Source: Gammaproteobacteria bacterium (GTDB lineage Bacteria; Pseudomonadota; Gammaproteobacteria; Ga0077536). From it: DNA of 53,515 bases. This document shows positions 15,363-23,488 of this stretch, piece by piece (position 1 is the first letter of the stretch; each line of letters opens with the position of its first letter). Position numbers and translations under genes: made by a program. The notes under the pieces were generated by a model that was given only the letters and a program-made list of their open reading frames with translations, was not told the DNA's origin and did no database searches. Location of the stretch: the NCBI GenBank assembly GCA_030833185.1, contig JAURHQ010000006.1, positions 1-53,515 of the forward strand, written 5' to 3'.

Positions 15363-16273
15363 GCAGGCGCGGCATCGCCGCCTGCACCGCGCTGTGGCTG
15401 GTCGCCTGGAGTTTTGGCGCGTTCGCGGCGCCGCTGGTTTGTCCGCCGGTTTCTGCTGCGGCCAGCGCGTCGCTGGCGCCCGGTCCGTATCGTCAGGGCT
15501 TGTTGTGGCAGCTACGGGCGCCCTCCGGCGCCGTCAGCCATCTGTTTGGCACCATCCATCTCGGCCTGCCCGAAGTCGCCAAGCCCAGCCTTGCGGTACG
15601 CGCGGCCTTGAAGGCCAGCCGTAGCTTCGGCATGGAAGTGCTGTTTGATCCGGCAACGCTGCAGGCGGTGGGCGCCAGCGTGGTCGCGCCCGCCGGCCAG
15701 TCGCTGGCGGCACGGACCGAACCGGCGCTGCGCGAGCGGGCGGTCAGCCTGCTCGCCGCCTACGGCGTCGATGCCGAGGCGGCCGGGCGACTGAAACCCT
15801 GGGCGGCATGGACGACGCTGGCCCTGCCGCCGGGCGAGACCGGGCTGCCGCTCGATCTGGTCCTGATGGGCGAAGCCGAAGCGCTGGGGCTGGCGCGCTT
15901 CGGGCTGGAAACCCTTGCCGAGCAAACCGCGCTGTTTGACCAGCTGTCCGCGGCGGATGAACTGGAACTGCTGCGGGATGCGGTGTGTCACTACGACGCG
16001 CAGGCGACGGAACGCGCGTCGCTGGTGCAGGCCTGGCGTCGGCGGGACCTCGCCGCGCTCTATGCGACGGGGACGGCGGAAGACACGCCGGCCGGCCGCC
16101 GGCTGCTTCAGCGCATGCTCCACCAGCGCAACGCCACCCTGTTCGAACGTCTGCTGCCGCAGCTGACCGCCGGCGGCGCCTTCGTGGCCGTGGGCGCGCT
16201 GCATCTGGCCGGGACCGACGGCCTGCTGGCCCGCTTGGCGGCGGCGGGCTATCAGGTGCAGGCGGTGGAATAG
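15359..16273 (+). CDS. TraB/GumN family exported protein
   Basis: A 304-residue protein with an N-terminal signal peptide (hydrophobic to about residue 22, FAA cleavage region). It carries the TraB/GumN (Tiki-related) motifs: an N-terminal LFGTIHLGLPE block near 61-71 and a C-terminal VAVGALHLAG block near 276-285. Family members are putative metalloproteases with two GxxH-type motifs; substrates are unknown in bacteria. The length matches the single-domain exported form. It overlaps nagZ by four bases, so it belongs to the same coupled operon. Confidence 0.85.
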   Translation: MSRRGIAACTALWLVAWSFGAFAAPLVCPPVSAAASASLAPGPYRQGLLWQLRAPSGAVSHLFGTIHLGLPEVAKPSLAVRAALKASRSFGMEVLFDPATLQAVGASVVAPAGQSLAARTEPALRERAVSLLAAYGVDAEAAGRLKPWAAWTTLALPPGETGLPLDLVLMGEAEALGLARFGLETLAEQTALFDQLSAADELELLRDAVCHYDAQATERASLVQAWRRRDLAALYATGTAEDTPAGRRLLQRMLHQRNATLFERLLPQLTAGGAFVAVGALHLAGTDGLLARLAAAGYQVQAVE

Positions 16274-16361
16274 CGCGCCGTCGCGCAGGAAGTTCTGCCT
16301 ATTAGCGGGCTTCCTTAGTACCATCGGCCCCTCTTTTTTCGCGCAGATAAAGACCGCATCG

Positions 16362-17192
16362 ATGCTGTTTCAATTCACCAAAATGCAGGGGCTGGGCAAC
16401 GATTTTGTGTTGCTCGACGCCCGCCAACGGGCGCTGCTGCCCACCCCCGCGCAACTCCGCCAACTGGCCGACCGGCGCTACGGCGTGGGCTGCGACCAGA
16501 TTCTCCTGATTGACGCGCCCAGCCTGCCCGGCGCCACGGTGCGCTATCGGGTGTTCAATGCCGACGGCAGCCCGGCGCAGCACTGCGGGAACGGTGTGCG
16601 CTGTGTGGCGCGCTATCTCGCACATCACGATGGCCTGCCGGCCGGCAGCCTGCGGGTCGAGATCGGCGGGCGCGATTACGAATTGCAGCTCACCGCCGAC
16701 GACATGGTGCGGGTCGATATGGGCGAGCCCGACTTTGCGCCCGCCGCCTTGCCGCTGCGGGTGGCTGCGCCGGCCGCGCGCTATCCCTTCGCCTTCGAGG
16801 GCGCCTCCTGGCCGTTCGGTGCGGTCTCGATGGGCAATCCCCACGCGGTGTTCGACGTGCCCGACGTCGAGACCGCGCCGGTCGGCACGCTCGGCCCCTT
16901 GCTGCAGGCCGACGCGATGTTTCCGGAGCGGGTGAACGTGGGATTCATGCAGGTACTGGATGAGGGCCATATCCGTTTGCGGGTCTTCGAGCGCGGGGCC
17001 GGCGAGACCCCGGCCTGTGGCACCGGCGCCTGCGCCGCGGTGGCGGTTGGTCGGGTGTGGGGACGTCTGGGGCCGCAGGTCAGTGTGCGGCTGACCGGCG
17101 GCGAACTGCGCATCGACTGGCCGGGCCCGGGGCACCGGCTGTGGATGAGCGGCCCGGCGGTCAGCGTGTTTGCCGGGGAAATCGAGCTATGA
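16362..17192 (+). CDS. dapF: Diaminopimelate epimerase
   Basis: Converts LL- to meso-diaminopimelate, the cross-linking residue of peptidoglycan and precursor of lysine. The 276-residue product has both catalytic cysteines: one in NADGSPAQHCGNGVRC and one in ETPACGTGACAA. The first residues (MLFQFTKMQGLGNDFVLLD) are the standard start. The 88-bp gap upstream holds a T-run but no convincing -35/-10 pair. Its stop overlaps the DUF484 start (ATGA). dapF-DUF484-xerC is a conserved gammaproteobacterial operon. Confidence 0.96.
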   Translation: MLFQFTKMQGLGNDFVLLDARQRALLPTPAQLRQLADRRYGVGCDQILLIDAPSLPGATVRYRVFNADGSPAQHCGNGVRCVARYLAHHDGLPAGSLRVEIGGRDYELQLTADDMVRVDMGEPDFAPAALPLRVAAPAARYPFAFEGASWPFGAVSMGNPHAVFDVPDVETAPVGTLGPLLQADAMFPERVNVGFMQVLDEGHIRLRVFERGAGETPACGTGACAAVAVGRVWGRLGPQVSVRLTGGELRIDWPGPGHRLWMSGPAVSVFAGEIEL

Positions 17193-17878
17193 GCGGCGCG
17201 TCGGATGCCGCGATTGGCAGCGAGGAGGTCGCGGCCTATCTGGCGGCGCATCCGCAGTTCTTCAACGACCACCAGACGCTGCTGGCGGCGCTGCAGCTGC
17301 CGCATCCCACCGGGCCGGCCGTGTCCCTGTGGGAACGCCAGAACGCCGCGCTGCGCGACGAAGCCGAGCGCTGGCGCGCGCGCTTCGAGGAACTCATCGT
17401 CCACGCCCGCCAGAACGAAGCCCTGATCGGCCGGATTCAGCAGCTGGTGCTGGCCGTGCTGACCACCACGCCGGCCGGCGCGCTGCTGGATCTGCTGGCG
17501 CTGCGACTGGCCGAGGAGTTCCGCGCCGAGCGCGTCACTTCGCTGGTATTCGCCGACGCCGTGGAGGGTACGGTCAGCGCGTTTGTCGGGCGCGACTCGT
17601 CCCGCCGCGACCCCTTTGCCGAGCTGCTGGGCCGCCGGACCACGCTGTGCGGCAGGCTCAATCAGGCGCAACGGCAGGCCCTTTTCGGCGATGAGGGCTT
17701 CGAAGGCTCGCACGTCGTGCTGCCGCTGCTGGGCAAGGACTGGGACGGCCTGCTGGTGGTCAGCAGCGCCGACCCGGCGCGTTTCGAGGCCAGCATGGGC
17801 ACGGAGATTCTGTCTTTCCTCTGCCAGGTCCTGACCATCGTGCTGACCCCGCGGGTGGCGGCGCTGCCTCACGCATGA
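17189..17878 (+). CDS. DUF484 family protein
   Basis: A 229-residue protein of the DUF484 family, encoded between dapF and xerC in many Gammaproteobacteria. Visible parts are an N-terminal helix pair with the conserved VAAYLAAHPQFF and PHPTGPAVSLWERQNAALR blocks (about 14-60), a coiled-coil linker (60-90), and a GAF-like domain to the end. The function is not established. The ATG at 17189 overlaps the dapF stop, and the stop overlaps the xerC start by four bases. Confidence 0.9.
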   Translation: MSGASDAAIGSEEVAAYLAAHPQFFNDHQTLLAALQLPHPTGPAVSLWERQNAALRDEAERWRARFEELIVHARQNEALIGRIQQLVLAVLTTTPAGALLDLLALRLAEEFRAERVTSLVFADAVEGTVSAFVGRDSSRRDPFAELLGRRTTLCGRLNQAQRQALFGDEGFEGSHVVLPLLGKDWDGLLVVSSADPARFEASMGTEILSFLCQVLTIVLTPRVAALPHA

Positions 17879-18771
17879 GTACGGCCTTCGAGCCTGTATT
17901 CATCGACGATTACCGCGCCAGCCTGCGGCAGGCATCGGTGCACACGCAGCGCGCCTATCAGCGCGATCTGGCGCAGTTTCTCAGCTATTGCCAGACCCAG
18001 ACGCCGGCCTTTCCCCTGGCGGTCGACAGCCACGTGATGCGCGGCTTTCTGGCCCATCTGCACCGCACGGGGCTGGCCCCGCGGTCGATTGCCCGCAGCC
18101 TGTCGGCCGTTCGGGGACTGTTTGATTTCCTGATTAAACAGGGTCGCGCACAGGAGAATCCGGTCAGTGGCGTGCGGCCACCCAAGGCGCCGCGACGTCT
18201 GCCCAAAGTGCTGGACGTCGACCAGGCCAACCGCCTGCTGTCGATCAGCCCCGAGTCCACCCTCGACTGCCGCGATCTGGCGATGTGGGAACTCGCGTAC
18301 TCCTGCGGGCTGCGGGTGTCTGAACTGGTGGGCCTGAATGTGGAGGCGGTGGATCTTGAGGCCGGCGAGGCGCGGGTGTTCGGCAAAGGTCGCAAGGAGC
18401 GCCTGGTGCCGGTGGGGCGGCAGGCAGTGGCCGCCTTGCGCGCCTGGCTGCCCGCGCGTGCGCTGCTGGTGATGGACGAGGAGCCGGCGCTGTTCGTTAC
18501 CCTGCAGGGCAGCCGTCTCGGCGTGCGCGTGGTGCAGGTCCGGATCAAGCAGTGGGCCCTGCGGCAGGGTCTCGAAACCAGCCTGCATCCGCACATGCTG
18601 CGACATTCTTTTGCCAGCCATCTGCTGGAATCCTCGGGCGACCTGCGCGCGGTGCAGGAGCTGCTTGGCCACAGCGATATCCGCACCACGCAGATTTACA
18701 CCCATCTCGATTTTCAGCATCTGGCCAAGGTTTACGACAGCGCCCATCCGCACGCCAGGCGCAAGAAATAG
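17875..18771 (+). CDS. xerC: Tyrosine recombinase XerC
   Basis: Site-specific recombinase that, with XerD, resolves chromosome dimers at dif. The 298-residue product has the SAM-like core-binding domain (about 8-90). The full catalytic set is Arg147 (GLRVSEL), Lys171, His240 and Arg243 (HPHMLRHS), His266 (LLGHSD) and Tyr275 (IYTHLD). The dapF-DUF484-xerC order supports XerC over XerD. No phage or integron context is visible, so it is the housekeeping enzyme. Confidence 0.95.
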   Translation: MSTAFEPVFIDDYRASLRQASVHTQRAYQRDLAQFLSYCQTQTPAFPLAVDSHVMRGFLAHLHRTGLAPRSIARSLSAVRGLFDFLIKQGRAQENPVSGVRPPKAPRRLPKVLDVDQANRLLSISPESTLDCRDLAMWELAYSCGLRVSELVGLNVEAVDLEAGEARVFGKGRKERLVPVGRQAVAALRAWLPARALLVMDEEPALFVTLQGSRLGVRVVQVRIKQWALRQGLETSLHPHMLRHSFASHLLESSGDLRAVQELLGHSDIRTTQIYTHLDFQHLAKVYDSAHPHARRKK

Positions 18772-18875
18772 CGTGATTGGCGCTGACCTGTGCCGGGTCA
18801 AAAAACCGCTTGGCCATCGGTGATGCAATGAGGTGTCCGGCGCGCGCTCCCGCGCCCCTCTGCGAGGAACCTCCG

Positions 18876-19154
18876 ATGTCCGACCCGCGATCCGAAATGC
18901 CCGAGTTTGACGATGCCCGGCTGGAGCGACGACCCGGTGGCTATTACTGGATTGCCAAACCGGCCGGCCGGGAATACGGGCCTTTCGACAGTCTGGCGGC
19001 GGCGCTGGACGATTTGAACGCGAGCGCGGAGGGGGCGCTGGAGCCCGGCGAAAGTCTGGCGGAGGCGGAAGATGAAATCGGGATCGCGGACTGGATCGAC
19101 CCCGATACGGGCGTGCCGGCCGAAGAGGGCGTGCCGCGGCGCGGGGCTGAATGA
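18876..19154 (+). CDS. Small acidic conserved-type hypothetical protein
   Basis: A 92-residue, strongly acidic protein. It starts at an ATG behind a good GAGGAA ribosome site (18864-18869). The middle part (RRPGGYYWIAKPAGREYGPFDSLAAAL) looks like a compact beta-rich segment, and the C-terminal half is dominated by Asp and Glu, ending with WIDPDTGVPAEEG. I do not recognise a family with certainty. It follows xerC by 104 bp and converges on the SDR gene at 19182. The start context and codon use support a real gene. Confidence 0.65.
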   Translation: MSDPRSEMPEFDDARLERRPGGYYWIAKPAGREYGPFDSLAAALDDLNASAEGALEPGESLAEAEDEIGIADWIDPDTGVPAEEGVPRRGAE

Positions 19155-19181
19155 GGCGCCCGCACGCGCGGCCGAGGCGAG

Positions 19182-19946
19182 CTACATCGCGACCCAGCCG
19201 CCGTCCACCGGCAGCGCCACGCCGGTGACGTAGCTTGAGCGCGGCGACAGCAGCCACGCCACCGCTTCGCCAATTTCAGACGGCTGCGCCACGCGCTTCA
19301 TGGGCACGGTACGAATCATCTGCTCGCGGATTTTCACGCTGGCTTCAGTCACCCGGTTCAGCATCGGGGTTTCGATGAAGCCCGGGCACACGGCGTTCAC
19401 ACGGATATTGCGGGCGGCATATTCCAGCGCCACGGTTTTGGTCAGGCCGACCACGCCGTGCTTGGAGGCGTTGTAGCTCGATGCCCCCGGAATGCCGATC
19501 AAACCCGCCGCCGAAGCGGTGCTGACGATCGACGCCGGGCGCTCCCGCTTCAGCATCAACTCGACTTCGCATTTGATGCAGATGAAAACGCCGGTCAGGT
19601 TCACGCGCTGCACGCGCTCCCACTGCTCCACCGAATACTCCAGCACCTTGGCGGTCGGGCCTTCGATGCCGGCGTTGTTGAAGGCGCCATCGAGCCCGCC
19701 GTGGGACCGCTCGATGTGTTGCATCAGCGCGCTGACGGCGTCGTAGTTCGCCACATCGACGTGGTGATATTCGGCCGTGCCGCCCGCCGCCGTAATCTGG
19801 CTGACGGTGTTGGCGCCTTCCTCGTCCTGCAGATCGGCAATCACCACCGTGGCGCCTTCGCGGGCCAGGATCAGCGCCGTCGCGCGGCCGATGCCGGTGC
19901 TGCCACCGGTGACGAGTGTGATTTTATTTTCCAGCATGCCAGCCAT
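19182..19946 (-). CDS. Short-chain dehydrogenase/reductase (SDR), classical
   Basis: NAD(P)-dependent oxidoreductase of 254 residues. The cofactor site is TGGSTGIG (14-21), the structural NNAG motif is at about 93-96, and the catalytic Ser with YxxxK (YNASK) is at about 155-168. The C-terminus VTGVALPVDGGWVAM is typical of classical SDRs acting on fatty, steroid or alcohol substrates. Asp after beta-2 (IADLQDEEG) suggests NAD preference. It lies 39 bp downstream of the acyl-CoA dehydrogenase gene on the same strand, so a shared role in acyl-chain catabolism is plausible. The substrate cannot be read from sequence. Confidence 0.88.
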   Translation of the reverse strand: MAGMLENKITLVTGGSTGIGRATALILAREGATVVIADLQDEEGANTVSQITAAGGTAEYHHVDVANYDAVSALMQHIERSHGGLDGAFNNAGIEGPTAKVLEYSVEQWERVQRVNLTGVFICIKCEVELMLKRERPASIVSTASAAGLIGIPGASSYNASKHGVVGLTKTVALEYAARNIRVNAVCPGFIETPMLNRVTEASVKIREQMIRTVPMKRVAQPSEIGEAVAWLLSPRSSYVTGVALPVDGGWVAM

Positions 19947-19985
19947 GGGCGGTGTCTCCCCGAGTCGTGATTGAAGCCGTGCGCG

Positions 19986-21191
19986 TTAGTTGGCGTAGCG
20001 GGCGATGATGTCTTTGCCCAGCGCCATCATGTGGACCTGATCCGGGCCGTCGGCCTGGCGGCACCAGCGCGCGTAGTTGAAGGCTTCGGCCATGAAGTAA
20101 TCGCTGGTCAGGCCACCGGCGCCGTGAATCTGCATGCAGCGGTCGATGACGGTTTGCGCCATCAGCGGCACGCTGATTTTGGTCGCGGCGATGAAGTCGC
20201 GCGCGTCCTTCGGGCCGACTTCGTCCATCCGTCGGGCGGTTTTCATGGTCAGCAGGCGGGCCTGTTCGATTTCCGCAAAACATTTGGCGATGTCTTCACG
20301 CACCGACTGATGCTCGGCCAGCTTGCGGCCGAAGGTGCTGCGCGAGACCGCACGCCGGCACGCAAACTCAAGCGCGCGCTGGGCGCAGCCAATCAGGCGC
20401 ATGCAGTGATGCAGGCGGCCCGGCCCGAGCCGCCCCTGCGCGATTTCAAAGCCGCGGCCTTCGCCGAGCAGGATGTTCTCCGCCGGCACCCGCACGTTGT
20501 CGAACAGGACTTCGGCGTGCCCAATCGGCGCGTCGTCGTAGCCCAGCGTGGTCAGCGGGCGCAGCACTTTCACGCCGGGGGTGTTTTTGGGCACCAGAAT
20601 CTGGCTTTGCTGAATGTGGCGGTTCGGGTTATCGGGATCGGATTTGCCCATCACGATGAAAATCGCGCAGCGTTCGTACATGGCGTTGGTGATGAACCAC
20701 TTGCGCCCGTTGATGACGTAGCTGTCGCCGTCGCGCCGGATCGAGGTCTGCACGTTGGTGGCGTCGGAGGAGGCCACGTCCGGCTCGGTCATGCAGTAGG
20801 ACGAGCGGATTTCGCCGGCCAGCAAGGGCTTCAGCCAGCGCTCCTGCTGTTCCGGCGTGCCGTACTTCATGAACACTTCCATGTTGCCGGTGTCGGGCGC
20901 ATTGCAGTTGAAGGCTTCGGGCGACCACATCACCCGACCCATGATCTCGGCCAGCGGCGCGTATTGCTCGTTGGTCAGGCCACCGTGCGACGCTGGCATG
21001 AAGAGATTCCACAGCCCGGCCTCGCGCGCCTTGGCCTTGAGTTCTTCCATCAGCGGCACGGTGCTGAAGCGGTTGGGCAGGGCGTTCAGCTGCGCGTGGT
21101 AGTGCTCTTCATTCGGATAGATGTGCTGATCCATGAAGGCTTGCAGTTGTTCTTGCAGCAGTTCGGGGTGCGGAAAAAGCCTGTCGTGCAT
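19986..21191 (-). CDS. Acyl-CoA dehydrogenase, ACAD10/11-like
   Basis: FAD-dependent dehydrogenase of 401 residues. It has the three-domain acyl-CoA dehydrogenase plan: an N-terminal helical part with FMPASHGG, the middle beta-domain with [14 protein letters not shown] and [10 protein letters not shown], and a C-terminal helical domain with QIHGAGG and the ending [14 protein letters not shown]. The last motif (RxADGPDxVH) is typical of the ACAD10/11-like group, which handles long or 4-hydroxy acyl-CoAs in some organisms. It is followed by an SDR gene, suggesting a two-step oxidation module. The ATG at 21191 gives a complete N-terminus. Confidence 0.88.
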   Translation of the reverse strand: MHDRLFPHPELLQEQLQAFMDQHIYPNEEHYHAQLNALPNRFSTVPLMEELKAKAREAGLWNLFMPASHGGLTNEQYAPLAEIMGRVMWSPEAFNCNAPDTGNMEVFMKYGTPEQQERWLKPLLAGEIRSSYCMTEPDVASSDATNVQTSIRRDGDSYVINGRKWFITNAMYERCAIFIVMGKSDPDNPNRHIQQSQILVPKNTPGVKVLRPLTTLGYDDAPIGHAEVLFDNVRVPAENILLGEGRGFEIAQGRLGPGRLHHCMRLIGCAQRALEFACRRAVSRSTFGRKLAEHQSVREDIAKCFAEIEQARLLTMKTARRMDEVGPKDARDFIAATKISVPLMAQTVIDRCMQIHGAGGLTSDYFMAEAFNYARWCRQADGPDQVHMMALGKDIIARYAN

Positions 21192-21236
21192 GGTGCCGGG
21201 TTCCAGTGTGGGGTCGATTGAAGGAAAGGGGTTGAA

Positions 21237-21614
21237 TCAGGACAGATCGCGCGCGTGCTCTTTCAGCGCGCTCAGGGACACGTACTCCAGCGCGCCCTGA
21301 TGGGTAGACAGCAAAAACACGCGCGGCGCGCAGTTGGCGCGCCAGGCCTCCTGCCAGCGGGGGGCGCACAGGCACCAGCGGTCGCCCGGCTTCAAGCCGG
21401 GAAAACCGAACTCCGGGCGGGGCGTGCTGAGGTCGTTACCCCGGCTGCGGGAGAAGGCCAGAAACTCGGCCGTCAGTTCGCAGCAGACGGTGTGGCTGCC
21501 CGCGTCTTCTTCAGAGGTATTACAGCAGCCGTCGCGAAAAAATCCGGTCATCGGTTCACTCGAGCAGGCCGCCAGCGGCTCGCCGAGCACGTTCAGGGAG
21601 GGTTCTTGTTTCAT
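21237..21614 (-). CDS. DUF2237 family protein
   Basis: A 125-residue protein matching the DUF2237 pattern almost end to end: NVLGEPLAACSSEPMTGFFRDG near the N-terminus, then CCNT and HTVCCELTAEFLAFSRSRGNDLSTP, then FGFPGLKPGDRWCLCAPRW, closing with ALEYVSL. Several conserved cysteines suggest metal binding or disulfide chemistry. The function of the family is unknown. It lies between the acyl-CoA dehydrogenase and peptide deformylase genes, all on the minus strand. Confidence 0.88.
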   Translation of the reverse strand: MKQEPSLNVLGEPLAACSSEPMTGFFRDGCCNTSEEDAGSHTVCCELTAEFLAFSRSRGNDLSTPRPEFGFPGLKPGDRWCLCAPRWQEAWRANCAPRVFLLSTHQGALEYVSLSALKEHARDLS

Positions 21615-21660
21615 GCGGGCACCTTAACCGAAGGGCTGTGGGGAATCATCGGGCCGGCGT

Positions 21661-22203
21661 TCATTCGTCGGCCCCTGGCGGCAGGTCGGGGAATAGCACG
21701 TCGGTGTAGCCGAAGTTGCGGAAATCGCGGATGCGCATGGGGTAGAGCACGCCGTCGAGATGGTCGCATTCGTGCTGGACCACGCGGGCGTGGAAATCGC
21801 TGACGGTACGGTCAATCGGCTGCCCATGCTGGTCGACGCCCCGATAGCGCAGATGCTTGTACCGCGGGACCACGCCGCGCAGGCCGGGCACCGACAGGCA
21901 GCCTTCCCAGCCGTCTTCCATCTCCTCGCCGATCGGGATGAGTTCGGGGTTGATCAGCACCGTTTCCGGTGGGACTTCCATCTCGGGATAGCGGGGATTG
22001 GGCCGCTGGTCGGCGTAGCCAAAAATCACCACCCGCAGCGGCACGCCGATCTGCGGTGCGGCCAGCCCCGCGCCGTCCACCGCGCGCATGGTCTCGAATA
22101 AATCCGCCACCAGGGCCTGAATGGCCGGCGCACGCGGGTCGTTCACGCTGGCCGAGCGCTTAAGCAGTCGCGGATCGCCCATCCGCAGAATGTCACGAAT
22201 CAC
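21661..22203 (-). CDS. def: Peptide deformylase (intact copy)
   Basis: Metalloenzyme that removes the formyl group from nascent proteins. The 180-residue product has all three motifs: [10 protein letters not shown] (motif 1), EGCLSVPG with the metal-binding Cys (motif 2), and HECDHLDG with the two metal-binding His and catalytic Glu (motif 3). The GTG at 22203 is chosen because the protein then begins [14 protein letters not shown], as in the family, with GAGAGG ten bases upstream; a GTG at 22227 would add eight residues. This gene stands apart from fmt. The fmt-linked def at 39847-40349 is frameshifted, so this copy may carry the essential activity. Confidence 0.92.
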   Translation of the reverse strand: MIRDILRMGDPRLLKRSASVNDPRAPAIQALVADLFETMRAVDGAGLAAPQIGVPLRVVIFGYADQRPNPRYPEMEVPPETVLINPELIPIGEEMEDGWEGCLSVPGLRGVVPRYKHLRYRGVDQHGQPIDRTVSDFHARVVQHECDHLDGVLYPMRIRDFRNFGYTDVLFPDLPPGADE

Positions 22204-22318
22204 TGGATTTTTGCCTCTCAAATTCACGCCGGCCGGATTATCGATCCACCCGGCAGCCCGACCAATGCCTGATCGGACGCAACGCGCGGCCGCTGGCGCT
22301 GATTCAGGCTCTACAGCC

Positions 22319-22346
22319 CTTTAAAAAATCGGGTATCGCCCCATCT
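22319..22346 (+). promoter_or_regulatory. Candidate sigma-32 heat-shock promoter
   Basis: The -35 region reads CCCTTTAAAA around 22317-22326, against consensus CCCTTGAAA with one mismatch in the core. The -10 is an exact CCCCATCT at 22339-22346. The spacer from CTTTAA to CCCCAT is 14 bp, within the known range. It lies 57 bp upstream of the Hsp20 start, with a GAGGAG ribosome site at 22393-22398 in between. This fits heat-shock control of hsp20. Confidence 0.7.
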
Positions 22347-22402
22347 TCAAACCATCGGGCGCGCACCATGGGGTGCGGCTCACCCCCTACACGAGGAGTC
22401 AG

Positions 22403-22834
22403 ATGATGAACAGTTTGCGCAATCTTGGCAGCCGCAGTTTGCTGGACGATTTCTTCCGCGACTTGAGCCCCGGCTACTTTGTTAAACCGCTGCACGGCGA
22501 CGCCTTGCCGGCACAGATCAAGGTCGACATCAAAGAAAGCGATCAGGCCTATACCGTGCATGCCGAAATCCCCGGCGTGAGCAAGGAAGACATTCACGTC
22601 GGGCTGGATGCCGGCGTGGTGACGCTGTCGGCAGAGGTCAAACAGCAGGATGCACAGACCAGCGACGAGCAGGTCCTGCGCAGCGAGCGCTACTACGGTT
22701 CGGTGTCGCGCAGCTTTCGGCTGCCGCAGGAAATCGATACCGGGAATGCCAAAGCCCGCTATGAGAACGGCGTCTTGCAACTCAGCCTGCCGAAGAAGGT
22801 GCAGGCCGCTAGCCGCCGGATCGCGATCGAGTAA
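22403..22834 (+). CDS. Small heat-shock protein, Hsp20/alpha-crystallin family
   Basis: ATP-independent holdase chaperone of 143 residues. The alpha-crystallin domain spans about 38-132, starting at VDIKESDQAYTVHAEIPGVSKEDI and ending with the conserved ARYENGVLQLSLPKK. The N-terminal arm (SLLDDFFRDL) is typical. Two ATGs (22403 and 22406) follow GAGGAG; the second has the better spacing and would shorten the protein by one residue. A sigma-32-type promoter precedes the gene and hslVU follows, making a stress-response cluster. Confidence 0.93.
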   Translation: MMNSLRNLGSRSLLDDFFRDLSPGYFVKPLHGDALPAQIKVDIKESDQAYTVHAEIPGVSKEDIHVGLDAGVVTLSAEVKQQDAQTSDEQVLRSERYYGSVSRSFRLPQEIDTGNAKARYENGVLQLSLPKKVQAASRRIAIE

Positions 22835-22843
22835 GGCCTCGGT

Positions 22844-22874
22844 CCGGCGGCGAGGGCAATGTCCTCGTCGCCGG
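22844..22874. other. Strong intergenic hairpin between hsp20 and hslV
   Basis: A 12-bp stem (CCGGCGGCGAGG paired with CCTCGTCGCCGG, one G-T wobble) closes a 7-base loop. It begins 9 bp after the hsp20 stop and ends 71 bp before the hslV start. No T-run follows, so it is not a classical intrinsic terminator. It could slow transcription, protect the hsp20 mRNA 3' end, or mark a processing site. Confidence 0.5.
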
Positions 22875-22945
22875 GCTTCGCGCCAGCGGCGGCAGGCGCA
22901 GGGCGTCGTGTACAATCCGGGCTCCGTCCCGAGAACGCTCCGTCC

Positions 22946-23485
22946 ATGGACCAATTTCACGCCACCACCATTCTTTCCGTTCGCCGTCCCGGCCATGTGG
23001 TCATTGGCGGCGACGGTCAGGTTTCGCTGGGTAACACCATCCTGAAGGGCAATGCCCGCAAGGTCCGTCGCCTGCATCAGGACCGGGTTATCGCCGGGTT
23101 TGCCGGCGGCACGGCCGACGCGTTCACGCTTTTCGAGCGCTTTGAAGGCAAGCTGGACAAGCATCAGGGCAATCTGGTGCGCTCCGCGGTCGAGCTGGCC
23201 AAGGACTGGCGGACCGACCGCATGCTGCGGCGGCTGGAAGCCCTGCTGCTGGTGGCTGACCGCGAGTCCTCACTCATCATTTCCGGCAACGGCGACGTGA
23301 TTGAACCCGAGGACGCCATCATGGCCATCGGCTCCGGTGGGTCTTATGCACTGGCCGCCGCCCGCGCCCTGATGGCCAATACCGAGCTGGACGCCGCCAG
23401 CATCGTGCGCAAAGGGCTCGCCATTGCGGGCGACATCTGCGTGTTTACCAATTCCAATATCGTCCTTGAAGAAATCAAGCTCTGA
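22946..23485 (+). CDS. hslV: ATP-dependent protease proteolytic subunit HslV
   Basis: Threonine-type peptidase that forms the double-hexamer core of the HslUV protease in the cytoplasm. The 179-residue precursor starts [16 protein letters not shown]; by family rule the mature enzyme begins at Thr7, the nucleophile. The [10 protein letters not shown] block and [14 protein letters not shown] block are standard. It is three bases upstream of hslU, forming the usual hslVU operon. A -10-like TACAAT is seen at 22911-22916 but without a matching -35. Confidence 0.96.
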   Translation: MDQFHATTILSVRRPGHVVIGGDGQVSLGNTILKGNARKVRRLHQDRVIAGFAGGTADAFTLFERFEGKLDKHQGNLVRSAVELAKDWRTDRMLRRLEALLLVADRESSLIISGNGDVIEPEDAIMAIGSGGSYALAAARALMANTELDAASIVRKGLAIAGDICVFTNSNIVLEEIKL

Positions 23486-23488
23486 ACC

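Noticed and set aside
17875-18771. Tyrosine recombinase as a sign of a mobile element.
   Set aside because: It is in the conserved dapF-DUF484-xerC operon with no att repeats or cargo genes, so it is housekeeping XerC.
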